Positions 1 to 11,000 of a stretch of DNA of 64,000 nt are shown piece by piece. Each line of letters begins with the position of its first letter. Within the stretch, counting starts at the first letter, position 1. The notes below the pieces were generated by a model, which saw nothing but the letters and a program-made list of their open reading frames with translations, searched no databases and was not told the DNA's origin. The position numbers were made by a program, and so were the translations under genes. The stretch is from Bin87 sp963665395 (GTDB taxonomy: Bacteria > Chloroflexota > Dehalococcoidia > Lucifugimonadales > UBA3495): assembly GCA_963665395.2 (NCBI GenBank), contig OY762251.1, forward strand, positions 3,410,001 through 3,474,000. The letters run 5' to 3'.

Positions 1-3000
1 CTGAGTGCCTCGCACCGTATGCTCATAATTGACGGAGCAGACGCTATCGTGGAAGGTATGGAAGACCCTTTCCGCTACTTGGTTGACGCCGCGATTGGTG
101 GCGATCTGAAAATCGTCGCTGTCACTGCGGTAGACAGCAAGCAGGCGGTGCATGACATACTCAACAGCCGCTTCGATGCTGACGTATCAGAATTCGTTGT
201 ACCTCTGTTAACCGACGCTGAAATACAGGACATCGTCCTGACCCTGACGGAGTTGAACAATCTCTATAACAACCCGCGTTCACGAGCTCTCCTTCGTCGC
301 TTGGTTGTAATTGACCTTCTAGTCCGCGGCCGTCTCAATGGGGTTCCGCTCAGCGATGCAGATGCTATGGGAGAGGTGTGGTCGGGTCTCGTGCGTAGGC
401 GCGGGTTGTCAGACAGGGGAGATCCATTCGCTCGGGAACTGGTACTCTTGAGACTGGCCGGTCTTTCGCTCAGTGGCGGTGACAGGCTTGATGTTCTCGA
501 CCGACTCGATCCGGCAGCCATAGCTGGGTTGCGCCGGGATGGGTTACTGCAAGAGCCCGTTGATAATCCGTTCATGATTGGGCCTGATTTCGCCCACGAT
601 GAGGTGCGCCGCTACGCGGTTGCCCGCTTCCTTCTGTCAGAGGGGAACGTAGCTTCAAAACTACTTGATTATGGGGTGCCGCGCTGGGCTTTGGGTGCTG
701 CGCAACTCGCCTGTCAAGAGTTGCTACAAGAGCCCGACCAGGCGAGCAAACCACTGCACGGAAGGTTCGGGACGCTACAGTCATCCTTCGACGCGCTTGC
801 AGTGGGACACAGCGCACGCTGGGGCGACGTACCTAGCGATGCCTTGCTAACACTGGCCGACCCCAGTGAGGTTCTTCGTGACGCTTGGGCCGAGTTGCGC
901 GGCGACGAAGACACCGGTCTGCGACGGCTAGCCAGACTTGTTGACCAGCGACTTCGCGGTACCTCTGGAATCGTCGATCCGGTGGCCATTGAGCCCATAA
1001 TTTCGTTGCTGCTTGAAGAGGATAATCCGAGGTCCGGCAAGCATAGAAGTGGTCTACTGCGTGAGTGGCTGTGTGGTCTCGTGGTGGCGAAAACGTCCCT
1101 TGGCCATCCGTTGCGCATCCGACTTCGTGAGTACCTCGTTGAAGCGTGTGCAGAAGCCGACCGCCGTTTTGAGGAACAACGAATGGCGGAAGCCGACGCC
1201 CGCGCCGTGCGTTCGAAAGAAGACATCAAGCGGGAGCGGCAGTTGGAGTCAAGCCGCCCGGAACTGTTCACGTCTCAGTTGACTTTCAGAAGGCGGCCTC
1301 TACGAAAACGACCTGAAGTTCCTCGCGAATGCACCGACGAAGCCTTTTTGGAATTACTGGCATTGCTAGGCCCTGACCTCGGTGAAGAGGGCGAGGCAAT
1401 CCTCTTGAGAGTAGCTCGAGATGCGCCGGCTTCGTTGGCCCCCGCAGTGGAAGCGCCATTCGCCGCCGTCGCGCTCGCACAGTTTCGTTGCGGGCTTTTG
1501 GCTGAACTGACCGAAGCGTACTATCTGGATGATGAGGCCGTTGGTTCGCCATTTGATGTTTATGGCGGTGGGGTCAGGCGCCACGACGCACGGATCAGAG
1601 GTGGTTTAGGGCCGCAGGCTGCGTGGTACTTCGGCCCATTTATGGTGTTGTTTCAAACCGATCCTCGCAGCGGCATTACGGTACTCAACCGATTGCTTAA
1701 CCACGCTGCGCTTGTCCGCGCCCGCAAGCAGGCGCTCCCCGGTGGCACATACCAAGGTTCGGAAGACATAGACATCAGTGCATACCAGGTAGATCTAGAG
1801 GTTACCGGTACACGTCGAACCTACATAGGAGACGGGCAGGTTTGGTGTTGGTATCGAGGAACTGGAGTCGGCCCATATCCGTGCATGAGCGCGCTTCAGG
1901 CCTTGGAGCGTATATGCGATCAATTTATCAGTCAGGGAATTCCGATTGCTAATTTAGCCGAGTTGCTGCTGGAAAGCTGTGAAAACCTCGCTATGGTCGG
2001 CCTCATCACGGGAATGCTGGTCCGTCACATGGAAATCGCAGACAATCTACTGGACCCATACTTTGCTGAGCCTGTGATCTGGCATCTGGAAGTTGAACGG
2101 GTCGTCAAAGAGCGCGGCGTGTTAGCAGCCAGCTCGGAAGGAAACCAATCTCCGGATCGCCGCGCTTGGTCTTTGCGCGAAGCAGCGATGGCGATGGCAA
2201 TAAATGCTGACGACGAACGCGCTGTGAAGCTACGGCGAGTGGGAGAGACCCTCGTCAAAAACGTTCGTAGCATTTTGGAGGAGGAACGCGACGTAGATCC
2301 ACCCGAAGAGGTGGCCAATGAAAGTGAGGATATTCATCCGGAGTTGGCGAAGTTTATGGTTTGGGCGAGTTGCCTCGACCGAGACAACTTCCAGCTTCGT
2401 GAAACTCCAGAAGGACTATATCTCCATCCCACACCTCCCGAGCAAGCGGTTCAGAGGATGGAAAACGACAATCGGGACTTTGAGCGCACTTCGGAGGAAA
2501 TCCGACTGTCTGCCCGCTACTTATACAAAATTGGTGAAACCCATCTAGACGACGTCGAACCTGATGAACTGGCGTCCGACATAACCTCTGCCCGCGAGTT
2601 GCTGGAGAAACCGGCTCTGCTCGGTATTCACCACCCTTGGGACATCCCCGCAGCGATTGCGGCGACGGCGTTGGAAGAGCACCTATTGCGCGGTGTTGAT
2701 CTCCCTGACGATGCGTTGGTATTTGCCACCGAGACTTTGCTTCGAGTCTCGGAAGGAAGGGTGTCCAGGCAGCTGTACGACTTTGAAGATTCGTACTTCG
2801 AGCAAGGGGCTGACCGTAGCGCAGGGCGAGCAGTCCCATTGTTGTTAATGCCGTCGGCTGTGCATTTGCGCACGCTTGTTGACGGGGCAGATGGGTCGGC
2901 TACCTTCAAGCGCGCTATCGCTGGTGGGCTCAACCTTGCTAGAGAAGTCGTGAATGAAGTAAGGCTTCACCTTGCCCGCAGTCTGGATCATCTATGGGCG

Positions 3001-3993
3001 ACGCCGTGCGTTGAGGAAGGGCAATGCCATCACGAATCGGCGTGGGAAATCGCAAAAGCGTCTATGCAAGATTGTGCCCTCGGTGGCTGGCATCCCGATG
3101 GGTGGGGGCGTAGCATCGTTGTGTTAGATGAACCGGTCGCCCAATCACTCGCCGTTACACCGGATGATTCAATCAAGCCATCTCGCCTTGACGCTGCAAT
3201 ACGAGCACTCGCACCCGCGGCTATGGCGGACATTTGCATTTCCGAACTTGCGCGCGATTTGCTGACGGTTGTCCTCAACGCTCAGAGTAGGGCACTGCTT
3301 CAATACGAGCGCGATGACTTGGATGAACGAGGTACACATTCTCTCGTTACGGCGCGCGCCATCCTGACATTGGCTCAACATGGGGACGACACGACCATCT
3401 TTGAGCAAATCCACGCCTATGCTAACCATCCGGCTCGGCTTGGCAACCTTCTGAGGGCCCTGTCGGCGGCAGCAGAGGAAACACCGGATCGTGCATCGGT
3501 AGCACGATTGATCTGGCCCAACGTCATTCGCTGTGTGCTTGACTTGAACAACGCAGGGCACATTACTTTCCAGAGAGAATTCTACGGAGACATGGCACTC
3601 GCAGCACTTTTTCCGAACTCTGCATCTGAGGTCGGATACCTTTACCGAGAGCCCCAAGGTGATCCTATCAAATGGTGGGATCCGCTTGCATTGCAATCTG
3701 AGGTCGAGGCATGGCTTGGACTTGCTACTGGCAGAGCAATTTGTGTTGACCAACTCATAAGCCACCTTCGAGTCCTTACACCTGAGGACCAAGCCCAATT
3801 TGGGCTACCGTGGGTGGCCAAGCTCGTGCTCACCAGCCCTGGAAATATTGCCAATCGTTGTTACCTGCTAGCCGATTGGCTGATTGAAACTCGCTCTGCG
3901 GCTGACGCTGTAGGTCTTTCAGCAAAATGGCAAGAAGTCGTCGACGCGCTAGTGGTTGAAGGAGTAACGCAGCTCGCCCTTTACTCTGAGTAG
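1..3993 (+). CDS. C-terminal part of a large STAND-like ATPase (5' end outside window)
   Basis: The frame is open from base 1, so the gene begins upstream; the ATG at 19 is internal. The first visible residues read RMLIIDGADAI, which fits a Walker B strand of a NACHT/STAND or AAA ATPase, so the P-loop should lie just outside the window. The next 150-200 residues resemble the helical region after such a nucleotide-binding core (for example the acidic DFAHDEVRRYAVARFLL stretch), and about 1100 residues of mainly helical, repeat-like sequence follow without a recognised domain. It ends in TAG. It is convergent with the methylase/ATPase cassette to its right. Large STAND proteins in defence islands often act as phage sensors; that role is inferred from location only. 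The family is not identified beyond STAND-like. Confidence 0.6.
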   Translation: MSASHRMLIIDGADAIVEGMEDPFRYLVDAAIGGDLKIVAVTAVDSKQAVHDILNSRFDADVSEFVVPLLTDAEIQDIVLTLTELNNLYNNPRSRALLRRLVVIDLLVRGRLNGVPLSDADAMGEVWSGLVRRRGLSDRGDPFARELVLLRLAGLSLSGGDRLDVLDRLDPAAIAGLRRDGLLQEPVDNPFMIGPDFAHDEVRRYAVARFLLSEGNVASKLLDYGVPRWALGAAQLACQELLQEPDQASKPLHGRFGTLQSSFDALAVGHSARWGDVPSDALLTLADPSEVLRDAWAELRGDEDTGLRRLARLVDQRLRGTSGIVDPVAIEPIISLLLEEDNPRSGKHRSGLLREWLCGLVVAKTSLGHPLRIRLREYLVEACAEADRRFEEQRMAEADARAVRSKEDIKRERQLESSRPELFTSQLTFRRRPLRKRPEVPRECTDEAFLELLALLGPDLGEEGEAILLRVARDAPASLAPAVEAPFAAVALAQFRCGLLAELTEAYYLDDEAVGSPFDVYGGGVRRHDARIRGGLGPQAAWYFGPFMVLFQTDPRSGITVLNRLLNHAALVRARKQALPGGTYQGSEDIDISAYQVDLEVTGTRRTYIGDGQVWCWYRGTGVGPYPCMSALQALERICDQFISQGIPIANLAELLLESCENLAMVGLITGMLVRHMEIADNLLDPYFAEPVIWHLEVERVVKERGVLAASSEGNQSPDRRAWSLREAAMAMAINADDERAVKLRRVGETLVKNVRSILEEERDVDPPEEVANESEDIHPELAKFMVWASCLDRDNFQLRETPEGLYLHPTPPEQAVQRMENDNRDFERTSEEIRLSARYLYKIGETHLDDVEPDELASDITSARELLEKPALLGIHHPWDIPAAIAATALEEHLLRGVDLPDDALVFATETLLRVSEGRVSRQLYDFEDSYFEQGADRSAGRAVPLLLMPSAVHLRTLVDGADGSATFKRAIAGGLNLAREVVNEVRLHLARSLDHLWATPCVEEGQCHHESAWEIAKASMQDCALGGWHPDGWGRSIVVLDEPVAQSLAVTPDDSIKPSRLDAAIRALAPAAMADICISELARDLLTVVLNAQSRALLQYERDDLDERGTHSLVTARAILTLAQHGDDTTIFEQIHAYANHPARLGNLLRALSAAAEETPDRASVARLIWPNVIRCVLDLNNAGHITFQREFYGDMALAALFPNSASEVGYLYREPQGDPIKWWDPLALQSEVEAWLGLATGRAICVDQLISHLRVLTPEDQAQFGLPWVAKLVLTSPGNIANRCYLLADWLIETRSAADAVGLSAKWQEVVDALVVEGVTQLALYSE

Positions 3994-4021
3994 TCGCACG
4001 TAAACGTAGGCCCGACGACTG

Positions 4022-4378
4022 CTACAGCTTGTTCCGGTTTGCCAGCGGCTGCCAGTCCTGGATGGTTGCCGTTTCCAGGGCGTCGGTTTCGTCGTCGCTG
4101 CCGGTGTAGGCGACGGAGAACTCTACCGCGCCGCTGAACAGGCGCAGCTCGCGGCGGAGCAGCGGGTTGGGTTCGTCATCACGCAGGTGGTCCAGCAGGC
4201 GCTTGCGGATGCAGGTCTCCGACTTGCCGACGTAGAGGCACTCGTACTCCTCCAGTCCACCCGAGGGCAACCACAGCGCATAGACGCCGATGCGGTTCCG
4301 CGGCAGTTGGCGCACTGTTTCCGAGAGGTACGGCTGGCGCTCCTGCTCCAGGCGGTATTTCAGCGTGAACGGCGTCAT
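4022..4378 (-). CDS. GIY-YIG-like nuclease domain protein
   Basis: A 118-residue protein starting at the ATG at 4378, five bases after the methylase stop, so it is almost certainly co-transcribed and probably coupled to it. GVY (about residues 31-33) and LYVGKS (48-53) match the two halves of the GIY-YIG motif, a basic helix follows (IRKRLLDHL), and E102 in LETATIQDW is where the family's catalytic glutamate sits. The family cleaves DNA with one metal ion and is used in repair, homing and restriction. As the last gene of the cassette it could be its nuclease. An upstream extension of the frame to 4480 overlaps the methylase and is not needed. Confidence 0.7.
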   Translation of the reverse strand: MTPFTLKYRLEQERQPYLSETVRQLPRNRIGVYALWLPSGGLEEYECLYVGKSETCIRKRLLDHLRDDEPNPLLRRELRLFSGAVEFSVAYTGSDDETDALETATIQDWQPLANRNKL

Positions 4379-4383
4379 CACGG

Positions 4384-7236
4384 CTACAACAGACGCTGCG
4401 GGGAGGCTTCCGGCGTAGCGGCGGGCAGTTCTATTTCGGCCTGCTCCGGCGCCTGCGCCTGCTGAACGATGTCCTGCCACGACGTTACCAGGTTGTTGAA
4501 AATGACGGCGTTGGCGGAGTCGCCCTTGCGGTCGTAGTAGTTGTAGAGGATGCGGGCCAGCCGTTCCACGCTGTCAGCGTCGCCGCCCATCTGACGCACT
4601 ACCCGTCCGGCGCCGGCGATGCCCTGGCCGCCGGCGTCTTCCCGGCTCAAGTGATAGGCGCTGCGGAAGCAGCCTTCCCACGCCGTCAAAGGCAGCGGTT
4701 GCCCGTGTTCGCGGGGCATTGCCCGCTCTGGACCGTATTCGTCCAGTGGCAATAGGCGCACCTCACTGCGCTCGGCAGTCAGCAGGCGGTGGGTGTCGCG
4801 CAGGTCGTCGATGACCACGTTCTTGGCCACGGCCAGGGTTTCGGCGACGCCGTAGCTGCCACTGCCGTGCCCGTGTTCCTGTAGCCAGTCCACGCAGAAA
4901 CGTGTCTCGGCGTCCAGCGCGCCCGCTTCCTGCTGGTCGTAGTCGGCGATGGCCTGGTTGATGGCGATGAGAGCGTCGCGGACGGTGACCTGATCGCCGG
5001 AGAAGGTTTCAACCCTGCCGTACTTGGAATAGACTTTCATCCCCGGCCCGATGGCGGCTTGAGCCAAGTCCACCGGAGCGATGTGGCCTTCGCGGGTCAG
5101 CGCTTCCAAGGCAGGCGGGAGTTCCTGCGCCAGTTCGGTGAGGAACTGCTGGCGGCTTGCCGTCAGGTTGTCTTGCCGTGGTCGGCAGACCAGAATGACC
5201 GAGGATGCCAGCGTGTTGGCTGACAGCGCATTGGAACGCCCAGACCGTTCAGTTCGCATCGGCCAAGTGCCAACAACTTGGAAACCGGCGTTGACCACCG
5301 CCGTGAGCATGGTTTCCCAACCGGTAGAGGATACTCCGTCTCGTTCCTGCTCCTGCTGCTTGTAGGCATAGAAAATGGATGATGGGAACTCTGGTGAACA
5401 ACGGTTCCTAATCAAATCCAGCGTTTGCGACATCAAGGCGTCGAACCGTTGGCGGGGATCTTCAAACCGGGATGGAATGGCCGTGATTTCTTCTGCTTTG
5501 GGCGTAAGAATGCCGGCCAGGAGGTCGGGATAAATGTCTCGGAGTAACGGTCGTAGCCAGACGTAGAAGAAGTCTGACAGGTCCGCGTAGTCGATATTGT
5601 CGTAGTACGGTGGATCCGTCACTATGATTGGGCCAGATTGGGAGTGGATAGTCGTGGCTGCGTCGGCCTGTATCGCCACGCCGGCGTTGACGTTGTTGGG
5701 GAGAGCCTCAACGGATTTGGCTATCCATTCTACCTGGGCCATCCAGTTTTGGGTTGACCCCGAAAATGGGTTGGCTTCGGCAAAATCCCAGACCATCGCT
5801 ATCCGTTGACGCGAAAAAACTCCGGCGACAAAGTCGCCGGAGTTTTGCCATCTTGCGAAGCTGCAACCGCTGTCTGCGGTCCGGTCTATGGCAAAAGCAA
5901 GGTACGTAGCAACCGCGTTGGCGTAGTTCGGGTCGCCACTATCCCTTTCGATGATTTTGCGGATTTCGGCTATCAAATCACTGAGCGTCGTAAGGGCGGT
6001 CAACTGACGGTCGGTGAAGAGTTGGTGCCAATGGGTGGTTCCATAGCGGCGAGGCCGCAATACGTTGCCCTCGGGTGAGGCTACCTGTTCCGGTTTCCAT
6101 TGAGGGAACGCTTCCGCAACAGCTTCAAAGTGCTCGCTGGTGGCCGACAAGTACAGGCGCTTCTTGTCACCTTCCGCGATGATGCTGGTCATCTGTTGGC
6201 CCATATTGCCTGATCTGGCCTGCTCGCTGACGTAAGAGAGGTCGACAATGCCGTCGCAGGCGACGCAAACAACCCTGTTCTGGTTAATCGTCCCGTCGAT
6301 GGCAATGTCTGGGGCACGGTTGCGGACTTCGAATTCAATCCGTCTGGATTGAAAATCGGTGGCGGGGTTTATCCAGTACTTGCTCTTCTTGGACAGTTGG
6401 AAAGTTTTCAGAAGCGGCATGGCCACACCGCAGGCTGGGTTGGGGCAGGGGACGGTGCGCGCCCACAGCCAAGCAATCACGGTAGCCTCGTCGCCGTCGG
6501 GTAGTTTTGCCTTTGGGTACAGGTGGCCGATGCGCTCCCAAGCCATTTCCCGCATCTTGCGCCCGTAGTAGCGAACGTCGTCGGCTAGGCCGGACGCGCC
6601 GCGCCAGAGAACCTGTTTGGCGCGTTTGCCTTTGCCTATGGTCAGGCCCATGGGGTCAGCGTCAGGGTTCACCGGCGGCTGATTCGCAAGCTTGGGCGGC
6701 AGCTCAATCAGCGCTTTGGTAATCAGCACGGCCACCGGGTTGAGGTCGGAGCCGACGGCGCGCAGACCCAGGCGCTGGGCTTCCAACGGGATGGAGCCAC
6801 CACCACAGAAGGGGTCGTAGATAGGCTTGGCCTGGCGGTTCAGGTAGTCCAGCACATCGTCCGGCGCCGTGGGCGCAGTTTCGCCGTTGGAGCGGGCTAC
6901 GGAGCGGGCGATTTCGTAACGGGCCTCGGCCAGCAGGTTGCCATCGCTACTGCTTTCCCATTTGACCAACCGCTTGATTAGCTCATGCAGGCGTTGCCGC
7001 TCGGCCCGTTGCGCTTCCTCGGTGGGAAACTCGTCGGGGCAATCTTCGGGGTCGTCCACCAGGCTGGCGAAAATGACGGCGCGGCAGGCGGCCAACGGCC
7101 GGCGCGCCCACCACAGGTGCAGGGTGCTGGGGTGTCCGTGGCGAATTGACTTCTCCCGCGCCGACTCCCGGTTGATGTCGTCCAGCGGCAGGTCAACCTC
7201 AATGAGCTTGCGGCGGTAGGGGGGCTGAGTGGTCAT
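4384..7236 (-). CDS. DUF1156 / COG1743-type adenine-specific DNA methylase
   Basis: About 950 residues. The N-terminus carries the DUF1156 signature (INRESAREKSIRHGHPSTLH, then LWWARRPLAACRAVI). The AdoMet-binding motif DPFCGGGSIP is near residues 141-150, and the catalytic DPPYYDNIDYADL is in the second half. Cysteine pairs CPNPAC and CVAC between them fit the zinc ribbon typical of COG1743. The reaction expected is N6-adenine methylation of DNA. I chose the ATG at 7236 because family members start MT..YRRKLIEV; a GTG at 7281 overlaps the NYN stop codon and would add 15 residues. It ends in TAG. COG1743 methylases paired with DUF499 ATPases are an established defence-island association. Confidence 0.88.
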   Translation of the reverse strand: MTTQPPYRRKLIEVDLPLDDINRESAREKSIRHGHPSTLHLWWARRPLAACRAVIFASLVDDPEDCPDEFPTEEAQRAERQRLHELIKRLVKWESSSDGNLLAEARYEIARSVARSNGETAPTAPDDVLDYLNRQAKPIYDPFCGGGSIPLEAQRLGLRAVGSDLNPVAVLITKALIELPPKLANQPPVNPDADPMGLTIGKGKRAKQVLWRGASGLADDVRYYGRKMREMAWERIGHLYPKAKLPDGDEATVIAWLWARTVPCPNPACGVAMPLLKTFQLSKKSKYWINPATDFQSRRIEFEVRNRAPDIAIDGTINQNRVVCVACDGIVDLSYVSEQARSGNMGQQMTSIIAEGDKKRLYLSATSEHFEAVAEAFPQWKPEQVASPEGNVLRPRRYGTTHWHQLFTDRQLTALTTLSDLIAEIRKIIERDSGDPNYANAVATYLAFAIDRTADSGCSFARWQNSGDFVAGVFSRQRIAMVWDFAEANPFSGSTQNWMAQVEWIAKSVEALPNNVNAGVAIQADAATTIHSQSGPIIVTDPPYYDNIDYADLSDFFYVWLRPLLRDIYPDLLAGILTPKAEEITAIPSRFEDPRQRFDALMSQTLDLIRNRCSPEFPSSIFYAYKQQEQERDGVSSTGWETMLTAVVNAGFQVVGTWPMRTERSGRSNALSANTLASSVILVCRPRQDNLTASRQQFLTELAQELPPALEALTREGHIAPVDLAQAAIGPGMKVYSKYGRVETFSGDQVTVRDALIAINQAIADYDQQEAGALDAETRFCVDWLQEHGHGSGSYGVAETLAVAKNVVIDDLRDTHRLLTAERSEVRLLPLDEYGPERAMPREHGQPLPLTAWEGCFRSAYHLSREDAGGQGIAGAGRVVRQMGGDADSVERLARILYNYYDRKGDSANAVIFNNLVTSWQDIVQQAQAPEQAEIELPAATPEASPQRLL

Positions 7237-7271
7237 GCTTCGGGGTTGCTCCGTTGCGTGGTGAGGTTGGC

Positions 7272-7943
7272 TCAATTCCACCGCGCCGGTTTGCGCAAGA
7301 TGTAGCCGTCGGCGTCGATGACTTGCGCGGGAAACTGGCTGTCGCTGATGATTTTACGACCCAAAGTGAAGGCGGCGGTGGCCGTGTTGCGCAGTCGTTT
7401 GGACGTGCGGTTCGGCGGGAAAACGACTATTACCCGCTTTGGAGGGTGGCTTTGCAGCACCGTTTCTAACGGGCCGGTTAGGTCGCTGTCGGCAGAAATG
7501 ACGATGGCGGTGTCAAAGACATCGGCTTGGGCGTCCCGCAGCAGGGCTACGGCGATGTTGACGTCGGTCATTTTCTCTTCAAAGGTTGTCCAGGTGGCTC
7601 CACAGCGTTGGCAGGATACGGTCTTGGGCAGGTGGTGGCCGTACTGGATGGTCAGGTGGGGCAGGGTTTCCAACGCCTTCAGGTAGGCATCTTGCCGGGC
7701 GTACCGCTGCGGGTCGTCGGCCTGGGACTCAACCCGTGCGGTGAAGTACCTGACTATTTCCAGACGCTGGCCGCGGCGCAGCAGATTTTCGGACAGACGG
7801 CGCAGGTCCAGCCAGTAATACCGGCGCCAACCGCGGGACTTGAGGCCGTAGTAAAGGTTCAGGCCGTCAATGTACACCGCTACGCGCTGGGCCGGTGGAT
7901 CGTCCGGTAGGGCGACGTTGATGCTGGCAGCGGGGCTTGACAT
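7272..7943 (-). CDS. NYN (LabA/DUF88-like PIN-fold) nuclease
   Basis: A 223-residue protein. The first strand has VAVYIDGLNLYYG (D26, N29), a later motif is KMTDVNIAVAL (D127), and the third is VISADSDLTG (D152, D154). Together these are the acidic pocket of NYN/PIN-fold ribonucleases. A CQRCGATW pair at 111-114 may be half of a metal site inserted in the domain. NYN proteins usually cut RNA with metal ions; the target here is unknown. It lies between the DUF499 ATPase and the methylase, and its stop overlaps the possible GTG start of the methylase, so it belongs to the same operon. The ATG at 7943 follows CAAGGACG. Confidence 0.85.
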   Translation of the reverse strand: MSSPAASINVALPDDPPAQRVAVYIDGLNLYYGLKSRGWRRYYWLDLRRLSENLLRRGQRLEIVRYFTARVESQADDPQRYARQDAYLKALETLPHLTIQYGHHLPKTVSCQRCGATWTTFEEKMTDVNIAVALLRDAQADVFDTAIVISADSDLTGPLETVLQSHPPKRVIVVFPPNRTSKRLRNTATAAFTLGRKIISDSQFPAQVIDADGYILRKPARWN

Positions 7944-8001
7944 ACCATGAGCGTCCTTGTAGGATTTTATTACCCCCCCAGCGGGTAGTGCCGCTGGCCC
8001 G

Positions 8002-8031
8002 ACGCCCCCTTACCGGGGGCGTTTCTTTTTT
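8002..8031 (+). terminator. Hairpin plus T-run, plus-strand orientation
   Basis: The 8-bp stem ACGCCCCC / GGGGGCGT with a 5-nt loop is followed on the plus strand by TTTCTTTTTT. It lies in the 145-base gap between the NYN and DUF499 genes, both on the minus strand. It therefore points against the operon. It may stop antisense transcription or be a relic; it is not a minus-strand terminator as drawn. Confidence 0.6.
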
Positions 8032-8088
8032 GCCGGCGACGTCCGGGCAACGTGAAATTACCGCATCCCGGCCTATGCCGCAACCGCG

Positions 8089-11000
8089 TTACGGCTCCGG
8101 AGCGTAATCCGATTCGGTAAAGTTCAGTTGGAGCTGGGCGCTGTTCTCCCGGACGGCGCGGGTGATGCTTTCGGAAAAGCCGTCGTCTTTGGCTGCCCGG
8201 ATGATGACCTCCACCGTGACGTCGCCGCCGTCGTTGCGCAGGTTGCGGATGATTTCATCGCGGAGTTGGTTGAAGTCGTACATTGCAACATCGGACTCGA
8301 TGGTTTTGTGGGCTACCACGTGTCTGGGCCGGGTAGTGTAAGTCGCCTGCGGTGCGATGCCATCATCCGATTCGTCAGGTCGCGGCGCGACGGTGTAGCC
8401 GCCATCGGTCGTGGAATCGGTTTCAGTTGGCTCCTGAACCGGGGTGTCTTGTCGCCGCTTTTCTTGCTCCAGTTCTGCCATCACCGGGTTGAGCAGCAAG
8501 CCGGTTAGCGGCAGAGTGGCGTCGGCCATCGGTTCCCGGAAGCGCAGGGCGCCCTGGTATTCGCTGCCGTCGTGCCGGTCGGCGTAGCCGAACTTGCCCT
8601 CGGCAACGCCGGCGATGACGCTCTGCTCCAGTACCGTCCGGTTAGGCAGCCGGAACAGATACACGCTGCGCGTCAACGTGTCCCATAGGTCTTTGACCGC
8701 GATGTGGTCGTGGTTGTCCCAGAAGTAACGCTGCAACATCCCTTCCAGGGCGCTGGGAGTAACCTCGTCCAGCAGGGCTTCCTCTTTGCGGAAGATGTCC
8801 AAGGCGCTGTTGATGATGTCGCCGGGGTTGTCCTGGGCTGCGGCGGTAGTCTGCCAGGAGTTCATTGTGTAGGCGTCGGCCTGTTGCGGGTCCGGTTGGT
8901 ACGGGGCCATGGCCCAACGGTAGGCCCGCACCAGAGCGTTGCGACGGGCGGTGTCGGCGGCGCGCAGGCTGACGTTGACCTGCCGACGCCGTTCCCCGGT
9001 AAGGTTCGTTATGGCCTGAAAGCCGCTGTCTTCGTCGCCGCTGTTAATGGAGTGCCACGCCATCCAGGTGCGGGTTGCGTCGCGGAGCACGCGCATCTCG
9101 TCCTTGCGGGCGGCCAGAAAGAGCAGCGTGTTGCGATTGACGCGCGGGGCGTCGCCACGCTGCCGGAGCAGTTCCAGCGCAGCAGGGCCGGCGTCGTCCG
9201 GTTCGCTGGCCCGGTTGCTCAGCGATTGGCCGGGCGACAGAACAACCAGCCGAACTGCGTCAGTATCCGGCACGGACGCTGAATCCGGCGGACAAACGAT
9301 TGCGTCGCTACGGCGGCCCACGGCGCCTTTGAGTTCGGCGATTATCTTTTCGTCCACCAACGCTGGGTCCAGAGCGTCCTTGCGGTCGGAGGCCACCTTG
9401 TTCAGGTTCTCCTCAGCGTGGAAGTAGTAACGGTCATCGGCGTGGTACAGGTAGTACAGGTCGCCGACCATGCGATCCAGTGCTTCGTTGTAACGAGGCA
9501 CACCCTCGTTTGGCCTGACTGTTGCCAAATGCAGGCTGCGGCGGTCAAGGCCGCGGGTCGCTCCGCTGGTGGCGCTGCCCAAGAAAATCGAGCGGGCTAC
9601 CCGTCGCGCCGCGCCGCCGACTTCCTGGAACCGCTGTGACGTGCCGTCAATCTGGTCGGTTCGCCCGCTGTCGCTGTCGATTTCGCTGATTACCGGCCCC
9701 CAGTGACCTGGCAGCAGTTGGTCGAACTCGCTGGCAAGCTGCGGGTCTCCCAAAGGCAAGTCACCCGGCATGATGAGTGGCGACGCGCTTTGATCTCGGT
9801 AGAGACGGCTAACACAGGTGGACATCATCCGCAGCACGCCGCGGGTCTTCTGAAATCGTTGGATGGAAGACCAGTCCGAGTAGAGTCGGTCGAAAACCTC
9901 CGGGTGGATGGGGTAGCAGGCTTTCATGCGCTCCAGGTAACGCTGTTCGCCGGCCTGAGCCGGGTACTCGCGGCGGCTGTTGCCGTACATACTGACGAAA
10001 GACTCGCAGGTGCGGTCGCGCTCTGCGGTGTCGGCAATCTGGCCGAACAGGCGCCGGCGCACCACCTCAAAGGCTTCGTTGACGGCCAGGGGTTCCCAAA
10101 CCGCTTCGGCGCGGCCCAGGATGTTTTCCAGCCGGGCGAGCGCCTCGGCGCCCGTGGGGCCGCCGGTTTCCAGGCTGCTCTCCGGCAGCGTCACCACCAG
10201 GGCTGTCGTGCTACTCCGTCGCGCCGATTGGGTGAGGGCCTGCATGAAAGTGTAGATGCGGTCGCGCTGTTCATCAGTGGCGTTGCGGGCATAGGCGACC
10301 AGTTCGTCCATCAGGATCAGGCACGGGCCAACGTGTTCCAGCAGCTGGTCCAGTTGCGCCCCGCCGGGAGCGGTTCCTTGTCGGGCGGCGTTGCCGATGA
10401 TGTCGTAAGCGGCCTGTCCGCCCAGTTGGTAGGCCATCACAGCCCACAGCGTGTTGAGTGGGTCTCCGCTTTCGGTGACGCCGGCGTCGCTGGAGGCCAG
10501 ATAAGTGCCGTCCAGCACGGCGACGGCGGCAGCCGCTCCGTGTTCGGGCGGCACACCGGCCGCCTCGGCAATCTCCTTGATGTTCTGTGCAGTCCGCTCG
10601 TGCTCACTGTTGGCCGGCGGATTCAGCAGCGCGTCGTAACTCTGCACCAGGTGGAGCAGAGCGATCAGGCTATGGGTTTTGCCGCCTCCAAATCCGGTTT
10701 TGGTTTGGATCACCGGATCGCCGCCTTGACCGGCCAAGCGTCGCAACGTATTGAGCATCAGGATGCGGAGGCCAGGGGTAATATAAGTCTGGCTGAAGAA
10801 GTTGAATGGGTGACCGTAGATGGTGGCCTCGGCGCGTCCGTCAAAGACCTGCTGTAGGTCGGCCATGAACTCGGCCTGCTGGAACGCTCCTTCCGCCACA
10901 TCCCTGGTGGGCGGGATGACTTCGCGCCAGGGTTTGAGGCTGCCGCCGGCGCGCTTCGGCGCAGCGATGGGTTCCCCTTCGCTCGCCGGTGTCTGCGTGA

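Noticed and set aside
8002..8031. Terminator of the DUF499 gene
   Set aside because: The T-run is on the plus strand side, so it would not stop minus-strand transcription; the operon probably continues into the NYN gene.
9703..10857. 384-codon plus-strand frame inside the DUF499 gene
   Set aside because: It lies over the Walker A and B motifs of the real gene; no motif or ribosome site of its own.
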